Origin: Porphyrobacter sp. AAP60
GTDB taxonomy: Bacteria; Pseudomonadota; Alphaproteobacteria; Sphingomonadales; Sphingomonadaceae
DNA: 64,000 bases
Assembly: GCF_001296025.1 (NCBI RefSeq)
Contig: NZ_LJHV01000004.1
Coordinates: 87,043 to 151,042 of the forward strand
Reading direction: 5' to 3'
Below are positions 49,727-59,273 of this stretch, piece after piece. The notes beneath the pieces were generated by a model. It ran no database searches. It had not been told where the DNA came from and was given only the letters and a program-made list of their open reading frames with translations. Both the position numbers and the translations under genes were made by a program. The first letter of the stretch is position 1; every line of letters begins with the position of its first letter.

Positions 49727-50038
49727 TCATGGACGCTTCATAGGCCGGCGCAGCAAGTATCCGCAAATTGCTCCGAACAACCAGAACGGCGCGACGATGA
49801 TTGGCAAGACAAGCAGAAATTCGAAGATCGACACGCCTTCTTCGGGTGGCAAGGCATGAAAAGCATGGGTTTTATCTGCCAATTCTGACCAGACCCAAAC
49901 TCCGGAGAACGCCAGTGCCGGAAGGCATGCGACAAGCAGGCCACCGATCACCCTGATGCGACCAGTGGAACACCTGCGCCACGCATAAGCCAATAGTCCC
50001 GCCGCAAACATCAATCCCACGCCAATGACGGTAAGCAT
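49727..50038 (-). CDS. Small three-helix membrane protein
   Basis: The 103-residue protein reads MLTVIGVGLMFAAGLLAYAW (helix 1), GGLLVACLPALAFSGVWVW (helix 2) and FEFLLVLPIIVAPFWLFGAICGYLL (helix 3), with the positively charged end RRPMKRP. It lies 12 nt after pyrF and before the VOC gene, all on the same strand, and its DNA is less GC-rich than that of the neighbours. No family is recognised. Not part of the usual conserved order. Confidence 0.75.
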   Translation of the reverse strand: MLTVIGVGLMFAAGLLAYAWRRCSTGRIRVIGGLLVACLPALAFSGVWVWSELADKTHAFHALPPEEGVSIFEFLLVLPIIVAPFWLFGAICGYLLRRPMKRP

Positions 50039-50050
50039 TTCAGCCCCCGA

Positions 50051-50725
50051 TCAAAGCGTCGCCTCGATCGCGCGCGCTGCGGCCTCCGGATCGTCGGCGC
50101 GGGCGATCGGGCGGCCTATCACCAGCACGCTCGCGCCGTTGTCGCGGGCCTGCCTCGGCGTCACCACGCGCTTCTGGTCTCCGGTGCCGCCGCCGTTGGG
50201 CCTGAGGCCGGGGACGACGAAGAAGCCGTCGCGCCATGCCTTCCTGACCATGCCCACCTCCTGACCGGAGCACACGATCCCGTCGAGGCCCGCCGCATGG
50301 GCAAGCTCGGCCAGCCGCATCACCTGCGTTTCGGCGCTGCCATACACGCCGGTGGCGGTCAGATCATTGGTATCGAGGCTGGTAAGCATCGTCACCGCCA
50401 CCACCTTGGTGCCTGCTGCCGCCGCGGCCTTGGCGTCCTCCATCATCGCGCGCCCGCCGCTGGCGTGTACGGTGACGATCGCCGGTTCGTAAACGTGGAT
50501 GGCCTGCATTGCCTTGGCGACGGTATTGGGAATGTCGTGAAACTTCAGATCGAGGAAGATCGGCAAGCCCAGATGCGCAATTTCGTGCACGCCGTGGCTG
50601 CCATGGGCGCAGAAAAACTCCAGCCCCAGCTTCACCCCGCCGATATGCGACTTGACCTTGTTGACCAGCGTTTTCGCAGGTTCGAGACTGGGCACATCAA
50701 GCGCGAGATAGACCGGATTGCTCAT
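50051..50725 (-). CDS. pyrF: Orotidine 5'-phosphate decarboxylase
   Basis: The 224-residue TIM barrel has YLALDVPSLEPAKTLVNKV, KLGLEFFC, the catalytic FLDLKFHDIPNTV tetrad and VVPGLRPNGGGTGDQKRVVTPRQA phosphate loop. It makes UMP. Its start overlaps the lapA stop by 4 nt. A role in the operon may be simple co-regulation. Confidence 0.95.
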   Translation of the reverse strand: MSNPVYLALDVPSLEPAKTLVNKVKSHIGGVKLGLEFFCAHGSHGVHEIAHLGLPIFLDLKFHDIPNTVAKAMQAIHVYEPAIVTVHASGGRAMMEDAKAAAAAGTKVVAVTMLTSLDTNDLTATGVYGSAETQVMRLAELAHAAGLDGIVCSGQEVGMVRKAWRDGFFVVPGLRPNGGGTGDQKRVVTPRQARDNGASVLVIGRPIARADDPEAAARAIEATL

Positions 50726-51102
50726 TTGCCACTCACCCCATCGGAACTGGCATCCGCCGGACTGAACGGATCGCTGCCATCGCCCGTGCCTTTGCCGGGC
50801 TTATCCACAGATGTATCCGCAACCGGAACGGTAGCCAGTTCTGCCTGCCGGGCCATCGCGGTGTTCTTGAGCGAGTTCTCCAGCGCACGCACGCGGCGGT
50901 TGAGGCCCCATACAACGCTGCGATGCACGGCCCACATCGGTACGAACCCCGCCGCAAAGGCCACGATCGCCAGCACCGGCACCTTGGTTTCCAGCACCAG
51001 GTTTTGCCACAAGGTCAGCTCGACCGGCTTCCAGTTATAGACCGCAAAGATCAGGAACCCGATCGCCGCGATCACCCAGATGATGGTCCGAAGTATCTTC
51101 AC
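50722..51102 (-). CDS. LapA-domain (DUF1049) membrane protein
   Basis: The 126-residue protein has two helices, IIWVIAAIGFLIFAVYNW and VPVLAIVAFAAGFVPMWAVH, then a basic stretch (RRVRALENSLKNTAMARQ) and a low-complexity tail of DKPGKGTGDGSDPFSPAD kind. The LapA domain assists lipopolysaccharide assembly in E. coli (YciS). It is the first gene of the run to folC. Upstream is a 97-nt gap holding an imperfect inverted repeat CCTCATCGCC/GGCGAGGATGAGG (51116-51167). Confidence 0.85.
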   Translation of the reverse strand: MKILRTIIWVIAAIGFLIFAVYNWKPVELTLWQNLVLETKVPVLAIVAFAAGFVPMWAVHRSVVWGLNRRVRALENSLKNTAMARQAELATVPVADTSVDKPGKGTGDGSDPFSPADASSDGVSGK

Positions 51103-51199
51103 AGCCGCTTTGCCTCCTCATCGCCTGCGCAATGCAGGTGCGTGGCGCTCGAAAGGCGAGGATGAGGCGATTTGTTCCGCATGTCCAGCAAACGCAGCG

Positions 51200-52510
51200 T
51201 CAACCGAACACGCGCTCGAAGATCGTATCGACGTGGCGGAAATGGTAGCCGAGGTCGAATTTCTCCTCCAGCTCAGCCGGAGAAAGCGCGGCGGTGACAT
51301 CAGCATCGCCCTTGAGCAGATCGAGCAGCGACAGCCTGCCGTCCGATTCCCACACCTTCATCGCGTTGCGCTGCACCAGGGCATAGGCATCCTCGCGGCT
51401 CACGCCTGCCTGCGTCAGCGCCAGGAGCACCCGCTGCGAATGCACAAGGCCGCCCATGGCATCGAGGTTCTTCTGCATACGCGCCGGGTAAACCAGCAGC
51501 TTTTCGACCACGCCGGTCAGGCGAGCGAGTGCGAAATCGAGCGTAATGGTGGCATCCGGCCCGATGAAGCGTTCAACCGACGAATGCGAGATATCGCGTT
51601 CGTGCCACAGCGCCACATTCTCCAGCGCGGGCAGGGCATAGGCGCGGATCATGCGCGCCTGCCCGGTGAGGTTTTCGGTCAGGATCGGGTTGCGCTTGTG
51701 CGGCATGGCGCTCGAGCCCTTCTGGCCGGGCGAGAAATACTCCTCCGCCTCCAGCACTTCGGTGCGCTGCAGGTGGCGGATTTCGACGGCGAGCCGCTCG
51801 ATGCTGCCCGCGACCACGGCGAGCGTGGCGAAATACATCGCGTGGCGATCACGCGGGATCACCTGCGTGCTGACGGGCTCGATGGCGAGGCCCAGCTTTT
51901 CGGCCACGTGTGCTTCGACCGCCGGATCGACGTTGGCGAAGGTGCCAACCGCGCCGCTGATCGCGCAGGTGGCGATTTCCTTGCGGGCGGCGACCAGCCT
52001 GTCACGGCAGCGGTCAAACTCGGCATAGGCCTGCGCCAGTTTCAGCCCGAACGTCACAGGCTCTGCATGGATACCGTGGCTGCGGCCGATCGTCGGCGTG
52101 TATTTGTGTTCTTCCGCGCGGGTGCGGATCGCTGCAAGCAGTCCGTCCATGTCTTCCAGCAGGATATCGGTGGCGCGGGCGAGTTGCACCGAAAGCGTGG
52201 TGTCGAGCACATCGGAACTGGTCATGCCTTGATGCATGAAACGGGCTTCGTCGCCCACCTGTTCTGCGACCCAGGTGAGGAAGGCGATCACGTCATGCTT
52301 GGTCACGGCCTCGATCGCGTCGATCGCAGCAACGTCAATCGCCGGATCGGTCGCCCACCAGTCCCACAGCGCCTTGGCGGCAGAAGGCGGGACGACGCCG
52401 AGTTCGCCGAGTTTTTCGGTCGCGTGCGCCTCGATCTCGAACCAGATGCGATATTTCGCTTCCGGCTCCCACAGGGCGGTCATGGCTGGGCGGGCGTAGC
52501 GGGGGACCAT
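51200..52510 (-). CDS. purB: Adenylosuccinate lyase
   Basis: The 436-residue fumarase/aspartase-superfamily protein has FMHQGMTSSDVLDT, the signature GSSAMPHKRNPILTENLTGQARM and HERDISHSSVERF. It acts twice in purine synthesis (SAICAR and adenylosuccinate). The ATG at 52510 gives the usual MVPRYARPAMTALW start. The gap to lapA has no clear terminator. Confidence 0.96.
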   Translation of the reverse strand: MVPRYARPAMTALWEPEAKYRIWFEIEAHATEKLGELGVVPPSAAKALWDWWATDPAIDVAAIDAIEAVTKHDVIAFLTWVAEQVGDEARFMHQGMTSSDVLDTTLSVQLARATDILLEDMDGLLAAIRTRAEEHKYTPTIGRSHGIHAEPVTFGLKLAQAYAEFDRCRDRLVAARKEIATCAISGAVGTFANVDPAVEAHVAEKLGLAIEPVSTQVIPRDRHAMYFATLAVVAGSIERLAVEIRHLQRTEVLEAEEYFSPGQKGSSAMPHKRNPILTENLTGQARMIRAYALPALENVALWHERDISHSSVERFIGPDATITLDFALARLTGVVEKLLVYPARMQKNLDAMGGLVHSQRVLLALTQAGVSREDAYALVQRNAMKVWESDGRLSLLDLLKGDADVTAALSPAELEEKFDLGYHFRHVDTIFERVFG

Positions 52511-52583
52511 TCTCGACTCCGATCGGACAGATGTTGCCCGCGCGGTAGGCAAGCGGGGCGATCAAGGCAAGTTTGCGAACCTG

Positions 52584-54536
52584 TCAGCGCGCGATGATGT
52601 CGGAAGGCATGGTCGCAACGACCCGTTGCGCACCGATCAGCGTAAGATGATGCGCATCCCAGTAATTGAGCTTGCCGTCCTCGATGATCTGGCAGGTGCC
52701 TTGAGGGCATAGCGGCGCCTGCGCATCGACAAAGACGAAGCGCCGATCGCGAGCTGCCAGTTCCCGCAAGGCGCCGTTGATCGCGATGCCCTCCGCCTTG
52801 GCGCCAGGATAGGCTTCGGGGCACTTGGCATTGCGGAAAGCGCGGCACCGCAACCAACCCTCAAACATCGGCGGCGCCGCAACATAAGCGGTGGGCGCAT
52901 TGCTGATGATCACGATCCGTGAGTTCTGGTGTAGCCGGTCGGCAAGGCGCGCCATGGACTCCGTCAGCGCGCGACCTGCGGCCTTGCTGCCGGGCGCCAG
53001 TGGCTTGTCCGGGTCGTCTGCATACAGCTCGCGATCCCATACCTGCGCCCAGATTATGGTGCGCACCCCGCGTTCAGCCGCCAAAGCAACAAGGCTGTCA
53101 GCGGTCGAGCGGCACTCGGCGCTTCCCGCATCCACCGTCGAGAAATTGGAAACCTTCCCTGCGGCGAGGCACGAAGACTTGGCAAGTATCGCGCCCTCTC
53201 CGAAGCGGTCGTTGAGAGCGGCGTAATATTGCATCGCGTGGCTATCGCCGAACAGAATGAATGGCAGCGGCTTTGACGGTGTGCCGGTCATAACGTCGGG
53301 CGGGCGCGGTGGTCGCAGACCCCCAAGGCGGGTTGCCTCGGCACCGCTGGCAGGCAGTAACAGGTTCAGGTGTCCTGCGACCCCTGCCGCCACAGGCACT
53401 GCCAGCGCTGTGCTGCACGCGACCAGCAAGGCCGTGCGTCCGGCCAGCAGGCGTCGCTGGCGTACGGGCTGTTCGATCCAGTGGTATGAGGCCCAGCCGA
53501 ACGCCACAGAGGCCACCACCAATGCCAGAGTGACAGGCAGGGGCAAGTCACCGAACCACATGTAATGCGCCAGCGTCAGCAGCGGCTGATGCCACAGATA
53601 TGTGCCGAAGCTGACCAAGCCCAGCCACACCAGCGGTCGCAGGCCCAGCAGGCGCCCCGCAGGATCGGAAGAACCGGCGAACATGATCACCAAGACCGTC
53701 CCGATGGTCGGCAGCAGGAACATCGCGCCGGGCGCGGGGGAATACGGCTGGATCAGCAGAAACCCCGCCGCAATCAGGCCCAGTCCTGCTATCGCCAGAA
53801 GGGCGCGTAACTGTGGCCGTGCAGTCAGCAGATTTGTCCCGCGCGCAGGCAAAAGCGCGCAGGCAGCGCCCAGCGCAAACTCCCACAGCCTGGTCGGCAG
53901 AAGGTAGAATGACAGCAGCGGCCAGCGCGTGGCAACCACCAGCGCTAGCGCGAAACTCGCCAGCCCCATCAGCGCCACCACCGGCAGCATCGCACCCGGG
54001 CGCCAGCGGCGGCAGGCGATCAGCACCAGCGGGAACAGCAGGTAGAATTGCTCCTCCACACCGAGCGTCCAGGTATGGAGCAGCGGCTGCATCCCTTCGA
54101 CAGAATCGAAGTAGCCTGCTTTCTGTGCAAACAGCAGGTTCGAAGCGAACAACGCCGCTGCGGTCAGGCTTTGCGCAAAGGGACGGAAATCTTCAGGGGT
54201 AAGGATCGCCCATGCCGCCGGGGCCGTGGCTGCCAGCATTACTGCAAGCGCGGGGACAATCCGGCGCAGGCGCCGTTCGAGAAAGCGCCACTGGCTGAAT
54301 TTTCCCGCAGTCATCTCCGCCGCGATGATGGCCGTGATCAGGTAACCACTTATGACGAAGAACACATCGACGCCGGTAAAGCCGCCGGGCAACAGGCCAA
54401 GGCCGGTGTGATGTGCCACCACGCCGCCCACAGCAATGGCGCGCAGGCCGTCAATCTCGGCCCGGTAGGGCGTATGGCCGGGATGCGCGCCCGGAAGCGC
54501 GCTCGAACGAATCGAGGCCGGCGCGGACGCTGTCAT
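52584..54536 (-). CDS. OafA/YrhL-type acyltransferase with C-terminal SGNH domain
   Basis: The 650-residue protein has an acyltransferase-3 membrane domain with about 10 helices (IDGLRAIAVGGVVAHHTGLGLLPGGFTGVDVFFVISGYLI; RRLRRIVPALAVML). A C-terminal SGNH-like hydrolase domain has FILFGDSHAMQYYAAL (nucleophile Ser) and NYWDAHHLTLIGA near the end (catalytic Asp/His). Such proteins O-acetylate surface polysaccharides. Its ATG shares one base with the radC stop (TGATG), so it may be translated from radC mRNA. Confidence 0.88.
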   Translation of the reverse strand: MTASAPASIRSSALPGAHPGHTPYRAEIDGLRAIAVGGVVAHHTGLGLLPGGFTGVDVFFVISGYLITAIIAAEMTAGKFSQWRFLERRLRRIVPALAVMLAATAPAAWAILTPEDFRPFAQSLTAAALFASNLLFAQKAGYFDSVEGMQPLLHTWTLGVEEQFYLLFPLVLIACRRWRPGAMLPVVALMGLASFALALVVATRWPLLSFYLLPTRLWEFALGAACALLPARGTNLLTARPQLRALLAIAGLGLIAAGFLLIQPYSPAPGAMFLLPTIGTVLVIMFAGSSDPAGRLLGLRPLVWLGLVSFGTYLWHQPLLTLAHYMWFGDLPLPVTLALVVASVAFGWASYHWIEQPVRQRRLLAGRTALLVACSTALAVPVAAGVAGHLNLLLPASGAEATRLGGLRPPRPPDVMTGTPSKPLPFILFGDSHAMQYYAALNDRFGEGAILAKSSCLAAGKVSNFSTVDAGSAECRSTADSLVALAAERGVRTIIWAQVWDRELYADDPDKPLAPGSKAAGRALTESMARLADRLHQNSRIVIISNAPTAYVAAPPMFEGWLRCRAFRNAKCPEAYPGAKAEGIAINGALRELAARDRRFVFVDAQAPLCPQGTCQIIEDGKLNYWDAHHLTLIGAQRVVATMPSDIIAR

Positions 54537-55309
54537 CAGATCAGCCCCTTGGCCCTTAACGAAGTATGGCCTTCGCGCCCGATGATCACGTGATCATGGA
54601 CGGTCACACCGAGCAATCGTCCGGCTTCGGCAATGCGCTGGGTGATCTGGATATCGGCGCGGCTGGGTTCGGGGTTGCCGCTGGGGTGGTTGTGGACAAG
54701 GATCATGGCGGTCGCCCCCACATCCATCGCCCTGCGAATCACCTCGCGCGGGTGGATCGCGGCTTCATCGATCGAACCATCCCCGACATGATGATCATCG
54801 ATCAGGCGGTTTTTGGTATCGAGATACAGCACGCGCACCCGTTCCACCGTCAGATGGGCCATATCGGTGGTGAGGTAATCGATCAGCGCCTGCCAGCTGC
54901 CCAGCACCGGCTTCTTGACGATCTCCCCGCGGGTCATGCGGCGGGCGGCGATGGCGACGGATTTCAAGGCGGCGGCGCTGGTTTCGCCTACGCCCTTGAC
55001 CCGCTGCAATGCTTTGGGGTCGGCGTTCAGCACGCCTGCCAGGCTTCCGAACTGCGCGATCAGCGCTTTGGCGACCGGCTTGGTATCGCCCTGCTTGATC
55101 GCGGCGAACAGAAGGTATTCGAGCACTTCGTAATCGGCCAGCGCCTCGGCCCCGCCGGTCAGCAGCCGTTCGCGCAGGCGGGCGCGGTGTCCTTCGCCCG
55201 CAACTTTCCCTGCCCGCGTATGGACTTGCGGCGTGCCCCCGAATTCAAACCCGTCTTCAGCTTCCGGCAATGCGACCTCCGGGAAAGCATTGATCCCCTT
55301 GTGCCTCAT
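54536..55309 (-). CDS. radC: RadC family (JAMM-motif) protein
   Basis: The 257-residue protein has an N-terminal helix-hairpin-helix part (VKGVGETSAAALKSVAIAARRM) and the JAMM metal-binding motif HNHPSGNPEPSRAD near residue 205. RadC was once linked to DNA repair, but its role is unclear. I chose ATG 55309 over 55363 because the first 18 residues of the longer form look like translated promoter sequence. Divergent from ydbH; gap about 37 nt. Confidence 0.88.
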   Translation of the reverse strand: MRHKGINAFPEVALPEAEDGFEFGGTPQVHTRAGKVAGEGHRARLRERLLTGGAEALADYEVLEYLLFAAIKQGDTKPVAKALIAQFGSLAGVLNADPKALQRVKGVGETSAAALKSVAIAARRMTRGEIVKKPVLGSWQALIDYLTTDMAHLTVERVRVLYLDTKNRLIDDHHVGDGSIDEAAIHPREVIRRAMDVGATAMILVHNHPSGNPEPSRADIQITQRIAEAGRLLGVTVHDHVIIGREGHTSLRAKGLI

Positions 55310-55346
55310 TGCCTTTGGCGGATGATGCGCGCAAGGGTCGGGAGCA

Positions 55347-58300
55347 ATGCCGGTGGCTGACAATCAGCATAGGGAAGGGCCGCAGGACGGCGCGACGCGG
55401 CGGCTATGGCCGCGGCGCTGGCGTACCCGAATCGCTGGCGGGGTGGCGGTGCTTGCGCTGATTGGCGGGACTGCTTCGTGGATGGAGCGCGAACGCATCG
55501 CCCGCGATGTGATCGACGATTATCTCACCGAAAACGGCGTTGCTGCCACCTACGATATCGTTGCGATCACGCCGCAGGTGCAGGTGATCGAAAACCTTGT
55601 GGTCGGCGATCCGGCCCGCCCTGATCTGACTGTGCGCCGGATGGTGGTGGACATCGGCTTCGGCTGGAACGGGCCGGTGGTCGATCGCATTACCATCGAT
55701 GGCGCACGCGCCTTTGCCAGCTATCGCGGCGGCACGTTCAGTCTAGGCGCGCTGGATCCGCTGGTTTTCACGGGAAGCGATGAACCGCCCGCGCTGCCCG
55801 CCATCACCATGGTGATCCGCGATTCCCGTGCGCTGCTGGAAAGCGATTACGGGCCGGTCGGCCTGAGGCTTGAAGGGGCAGGGCGGCTGGATGACGGTTT
55901 TGCCGGAACGCTGGCCGTGGCCGCGCCAGACATCGGCGTGGACGGCTGCAAGGCTAGCCGTGCGACGCTATATGGCAACCTTACCACCAACGACGGCGCA
56001 CCGCGCCTTGCCGGGCCGTTGCGGCTGGGCGAACTGGAATGCGGCGGGGCCAGCCTTGCCGGGGCCGATATCGGCACTGCGCTGGCGTTAAAAAGCGATT
56101 TTTCGGGCGGGACGGCCGACTTCAGGGCTGAAGGCAGCGCGCTGGCGATCGGCGCGATATCGGGCGAAGGCCTGTCAGGCACCGCAAAGCTGCAATGGGG
56201 CGGCAACGGGCTTGCGCTGGCGCATGATCTCGCCCTGACCACGGTCACCGCGCCGCAGGGTCGCCTGGAAAAGCTTGCAGCCAAGGGCGAATGGCGCGGG
56301 CGCAGCGACCTTGCGCGCGGCGAATGGGACGGCACGATCACCGGCACCGGATTGCAGCCGGGGGCAGACCTGTCCGCCGCACTCTCCGCCGCTGAAAGCG
56401 GATCACAAGGCACGCTGATCGCGCCGCTGCTGGCCAAGGCGCGCGGCGGACTGGAACGCGCCGTCACAGGCGGCAGCATCGCCGTGGATGCCATCATTCG
56501 CCACAACAAAGATGCAATCGCGATGATCATTCCCGAAGCCAGTCTGGCCAGCCGCAGCGGCACGCCGGTGCTGGCTCTCTCGCAGGCAAGCGCGGCGGTT
56601 GCGGGCGGCGCTTTGACCGGGCTGCGCGGCAATATGCTGGTCGGCGGGGAAGGGTTGCCGGATATCAACGCCCGGATCGAACAGGCACCCGGACAGGGCT
56701 GGACGATGCGGCTGGCGATGACGGATTACGCGGCCGGGGCGAACCGGCTGGCGATCCCGCGGCTCGCCTTGCGGCAGGAACGCAGCGGCGCGATCCGGTT
56801 TGACGGGCTGATGACCGCCAGCGGCGATCTGCCCGCCGGCGGCATCTCCGATCTGACTTTGCCACTGGAAGGCACGTGGATGGATACACGCGGGCTGGCA
56901 CTGGGCACGCGCTGCACGCCGGTGAGGTTCGACAGGCTCGCGCTATCGGGCCTCACGCTTGGAGCGCAGGCAATTGCCCTGTGCCCTGAAGGCGGTGCGC
57001 CGATACTTGCTTACAATAACGGACTGAGGATCGGGGCCGCGACCGGGCCGGTCAACCTTGCTGGAAGTCTGGGGGAAAGCCCTGCAACCATTTCCGCCAA
57101 TGCTGTTAAGCTGCGTTATCCTGCCCCTTTCGCCGTGGAAGGGCTTTCGGCACGCATCGGCGCACCCGATAGCGAAATGCGCCTCTCTGCCGCCAGCCTG
57201 ACCGGCAGCCTTGCGGGCGACATCGGCGGCGCATTCAGCGGCGGGGCGGGGCGGATTGATGCCGTGCCGCTCGATCTGGCAGACCTTGGCGGGCGCTGGT
57301 CGTTTGCCGATGGCACCCTGCGGGTGGACGATGCCGCTTTCACCCTGACTGATCGACCGGCCGAAGGAGCAGCGCGCTTCAACCCGTTGGTCGCAGGCGG
57401 GGCCAGCTTGCGGTTGGTAGACAACCGGATCGCCGCGGATGCCGTGCTGCGCCATCCGGCCTCTGCCCGCGCGATTGCCGATGTTACCATCGCTCACAAT
57501 CTTGACTCCGCAGCAGGCAATGCCAGCTTCAAAGTGCCCGGTCTTGCTTTCGACAAGGCGCTCCAGCCCGAAGACCTGTCCTACCTTGCCAAGGGCGTGA
57601 TCGCCTTTGCCGATGGCACAGTTACGGGCGATGGCCGGATCGACTGGACGGGTGAGACAATTACCAGCCGCGGCATCTTCCGTTCGGCGGGCATGGATTT
57701 TGCCGCCGCGTTTGGCCCGGTGCGCGGGCTGGCGGGCGAGGTGGTGTTCACCGACCTGCTCAATCTCACCACCGCGCCCGATCAGACCGTGCGCATTGCG
57801 GCGATCAATCCGGGGATCGAGGTGCTGGACGGGCGGGTGCAGTTCGAGGTGCGAGACGGCACGTTATTGACGCTCGAAGACGCGCGCTTCCCCTTCATGG
57901 GCGGCGCGCTGCAGATGCGCCCGCTGGTGATGAATTTCAGCCAGCCCGAAGAACGACGCTATGTGTTCGAGATCGTCGGTCTGGATGCTGCGACCTTCGT
58001 GGCGCAGATGGATCTGACCAATCTGGGCGCGACCGGCGTGTTCGATGGCACGGTGCCGATCATCTTCGACAAGGATGGCAATGGCCGGATTGAAGGCGGG
58101 CTGCTGCTCAGCCGCGCGCCGGGCGGCAATGTCGCCTATATTGGTGAACTGACCTATGAAGACCTTGGCACGATGGGCAATTACGCTTTTCAGGCGCTGC
58201 GATCGCTCGATTACCGGCAGATGAGCATCGGCCTCAACGGCAACCTTTCAGGCGAGATCATCACCAATTTCCAGTTTGACGGGGTGCAGCAGGGCAGCGG

Positions 58301-58580
58301 CACCACCCAGAATTTCGTGACCCGGCGGCTGGCGAAGCTGCCGATCCGTTTCAAGGTCAATGTCCGGTCGGAGAATTTCTACGAACTGGCCACCATGGTG
58401 CGCTCCTTCTGGGATGCCGATTACCTCGGCAACCCGGTCGACAAGGGGCTGCTCTCCACGCAGGGCGGCCGGTTCGTGCCGGTGGGCCCGGCGCAGCCAG
58501 CTTCGCCGCAGACATTGGCGCCTGTCTTGCCTCCGGCCGCCAAACCCGTTCAACCTTCCGAAAGCGAAAGCCAGCCATGA
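55347..58580 (+). CDS. ydbH: YdbH-like AsmA-family protein (envelope phospholipid transport)
   Basis: The 1077-residue protein has one N-terminal membrane anchor (GGVAVLALIGGTASW) and a long beta-rich periplasmic part with repeats typical of AsmA-like bridging proteins. The DUF748/YdbH C-terminal module has GVFDGTVPIIFDKDGNGRIEGGLLL. In E. coli YdbH, with YnbE, spans the periplasm for phospholipid traffic to the outer membrane. The next two genes complete the trio, which strengthens the call. The ribosome site GGGAG is 3-4 nt before the ATG and close. Confidence 0.85.
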   Translation: MPVADNQHREGPQDGATRRLWPRRWRTRIAGGVAVLALIGGTASWMERERIARDVIDDYLTENGVAATYDIVAITPQVQVIENLVVGDPARPDLTVRRMVVDIGFGWNGPVVDRITIDGARAFASYRGGTFSLGALDPLVFTGSDEPPALPAITMVIRDSRALLESDYGPVGLRLEGAGRLDDGFAGTLAVAAPDIGVDGCKASRATLYGNLTTNDGAPRLAGPLRLGELECGGASLAGADIGTALALKSDFSGGTADFRAEGSALAIGAISGEGLSGTAKLQWGGNGLALAHDLALTTVTAPQGRLEKLAAKGEWRGRSDLARGEWDGTITGTGLQPGADLSAALSAAESGSQGTLIAPLLAKARGGLERAVTGGSIAVDAIIRHNKDAIAMIIPEASLASRSGTPVLALSQASAAVAGGALTGLRGNMLVGGEGLPDINARIEQAPGQGWTMRLAMTDYAAGANRLAIPRLALRQERSGAIRFDGLMTASGDLPAGGISDLTLPLEGTWMDTRGLALGTRCTPVRFDRLALSGLTLGAQAIALCPEGGAPILAYNNGLRIGAATGPVNLAGSLGESPATISANAVKLRYPAPFAVEGLSARIGAPDSEMRLSAASLTGSLAGDIGGAFSGGAGRIDAVPLDLADLGGRWSFADGTLRVDDAAFTLTDRPAEGAARFNPLVAGGASLRLVDNRIAADAVLRHPASARAIADVTIAHNLDSAAGNASFKVPGLAFDKALQPEDLSYLAKGVIAFADGTVTGDGRIDWTGETITSRGIFRSAGMDFAAAFGPVRGLAGEVVFTDLLNLTTAPDQTVRIAAINPGIEVLDGRVQFEVRDGTLLTLEDARFPFMGGALQMRPLVMNFSQPEERRYVFEIVGLDAATFVAQMDLTNLGATGVFDGTVPIIFDKDGNGRIEGGLLLSRAPGGNVAYIGELTYEDLGTMGNYAFQALRSLDYRQMSIGLNGNLSGEIITNFQFDGVQQGSGTTQNFVTRRLAKLPIRFKVNVRSENFYELATMVRSFWDADYLGNPVDKGLLSTQGGRFVPVGPAQPASPQTLAPVLPPAAKPVQPSESESQP

Positions 58581-58855
58581 CGCAACACGAATTGACCGCG
58601 CCAACACGCGCTGCCACATCCTCGCAGGAAAACGGGGAAGGGGCAGGGCCGATGGGGCGGCAAGGACAAGGCAGGCGCCGGGCCATGATGGCAGGGGTAG
58701 CGATGCTTTCGGTGGTTTCGGGCGGATGCATCAATATTGCAGCGCCGGACGAACCGATCGTGATCGAGCTCAACATCAATATCCGGCAAGAAGTGATTTA
58801 CCGGCTGGCGCAAGACGCGGCCAACACAATTGACGAGAATGCGGATATCTTCTGA
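58577..58855 (+). CDS. ynbE: YnbE-like lipoprotein
   Basis: The 92-residue protein overlaps the ydbH stop by 4 nt (ATGA). The mature part IAAPDEPIVIELNINIRQ is followed by a helix ending NTIDENADIF and matches the YnbE plan (C-x-x-x-A-A-P-x-E-P-I and a C-terminal D-L/I-F). The lipobox is SGGC before INIAAP. An ATG at 58652 (MGRQGQGRRRAMMAG) would give a normal 25-residue lipoprotein signal, so the true start may be there. It is expected in the outer membrane. Confidence 0.8.
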   Translation: MTQHELTAPTRAATSSQENGEGAGPMGRQGQGRRRAMMAGVAMLSVVSGGCINIAAPDEPIVIELNINIRQEVIYRLAQDAANTIDENADIF

Positions 58856-58882
58856 CCCCGCATGTCTCGTGATGGAGAAACG

Positions 58883-59266
58883 ATGATGCGCAATTCAGCA
58901 CTCGCCGCAATCGCCGCATTGGCAGCGCTCGGCCTTGTGGCAGGCGCCGCCCACGCGCAGCGTGATCCGGCCTATGCCGCCGCGCGTTCAGCCGGCAAGA
59001 TCGGGGAACAGCCCGATGGATACCTCGGCATCGTCGGTGCGGCAGATCCCGCGCTGCAGCGCATCGTCGATGATATCAACATCAAGCGCCGCGCAGTATA
59101 TGCCGAAAAGGCCAAGGAAAACAACGCTACGCTGGAAGCTTATGCATTGACGTCGGGGTGTCAGGCCATCGCTCGCACCACGCCGGGCGAAAAATATCGC
59201 GCGCCCGATGGCAGCTGGCAGACCCGTACCGCCGCTCCGCCGATCCGCGATCCGCGGTGCCCTTGA
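58883..59266 (+). CDS. ydbL: YdbL-like (DUF1318) periplasmic protein
   Basis: The 127-residue protein has a signal peptide (MMRNSALAAIAALAALGLVAGAAHAQ). It then has SAGKIGEQPDGYLGIV and VDDINIKRRAVYAEKAKENN, which fit DUF1318, a family that tunes YdbH-YnbE activity. ATG 58883 has GGAG 5 nt upstream; ATG 58862 in the same frame would add seven residues. It is the last gene of the trio. A dense inverted-repeat region follows. Confidence 0.8.
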   Translation: MMRNSALAAIAALAALGLVAGAAHAQRDPAYAAARSAGKIGEQPDGYLGIVGAADPALQRIVDDINIKRRAVYAEKAKENNATLEAYALTSGCQAIARTTPGEKYRAPDGSWQTRTAAPPIRDPRCP

Positions 59267-59273
59267 TCTGCGC

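Noticed and set aside
51116..51167. CCTCATCGCC/GGCGAGGATGAGG as a terminator between purB and lapA.
   Set aside because: There is a bulge and no T-tract, so the structure is mentioned only under lapA.
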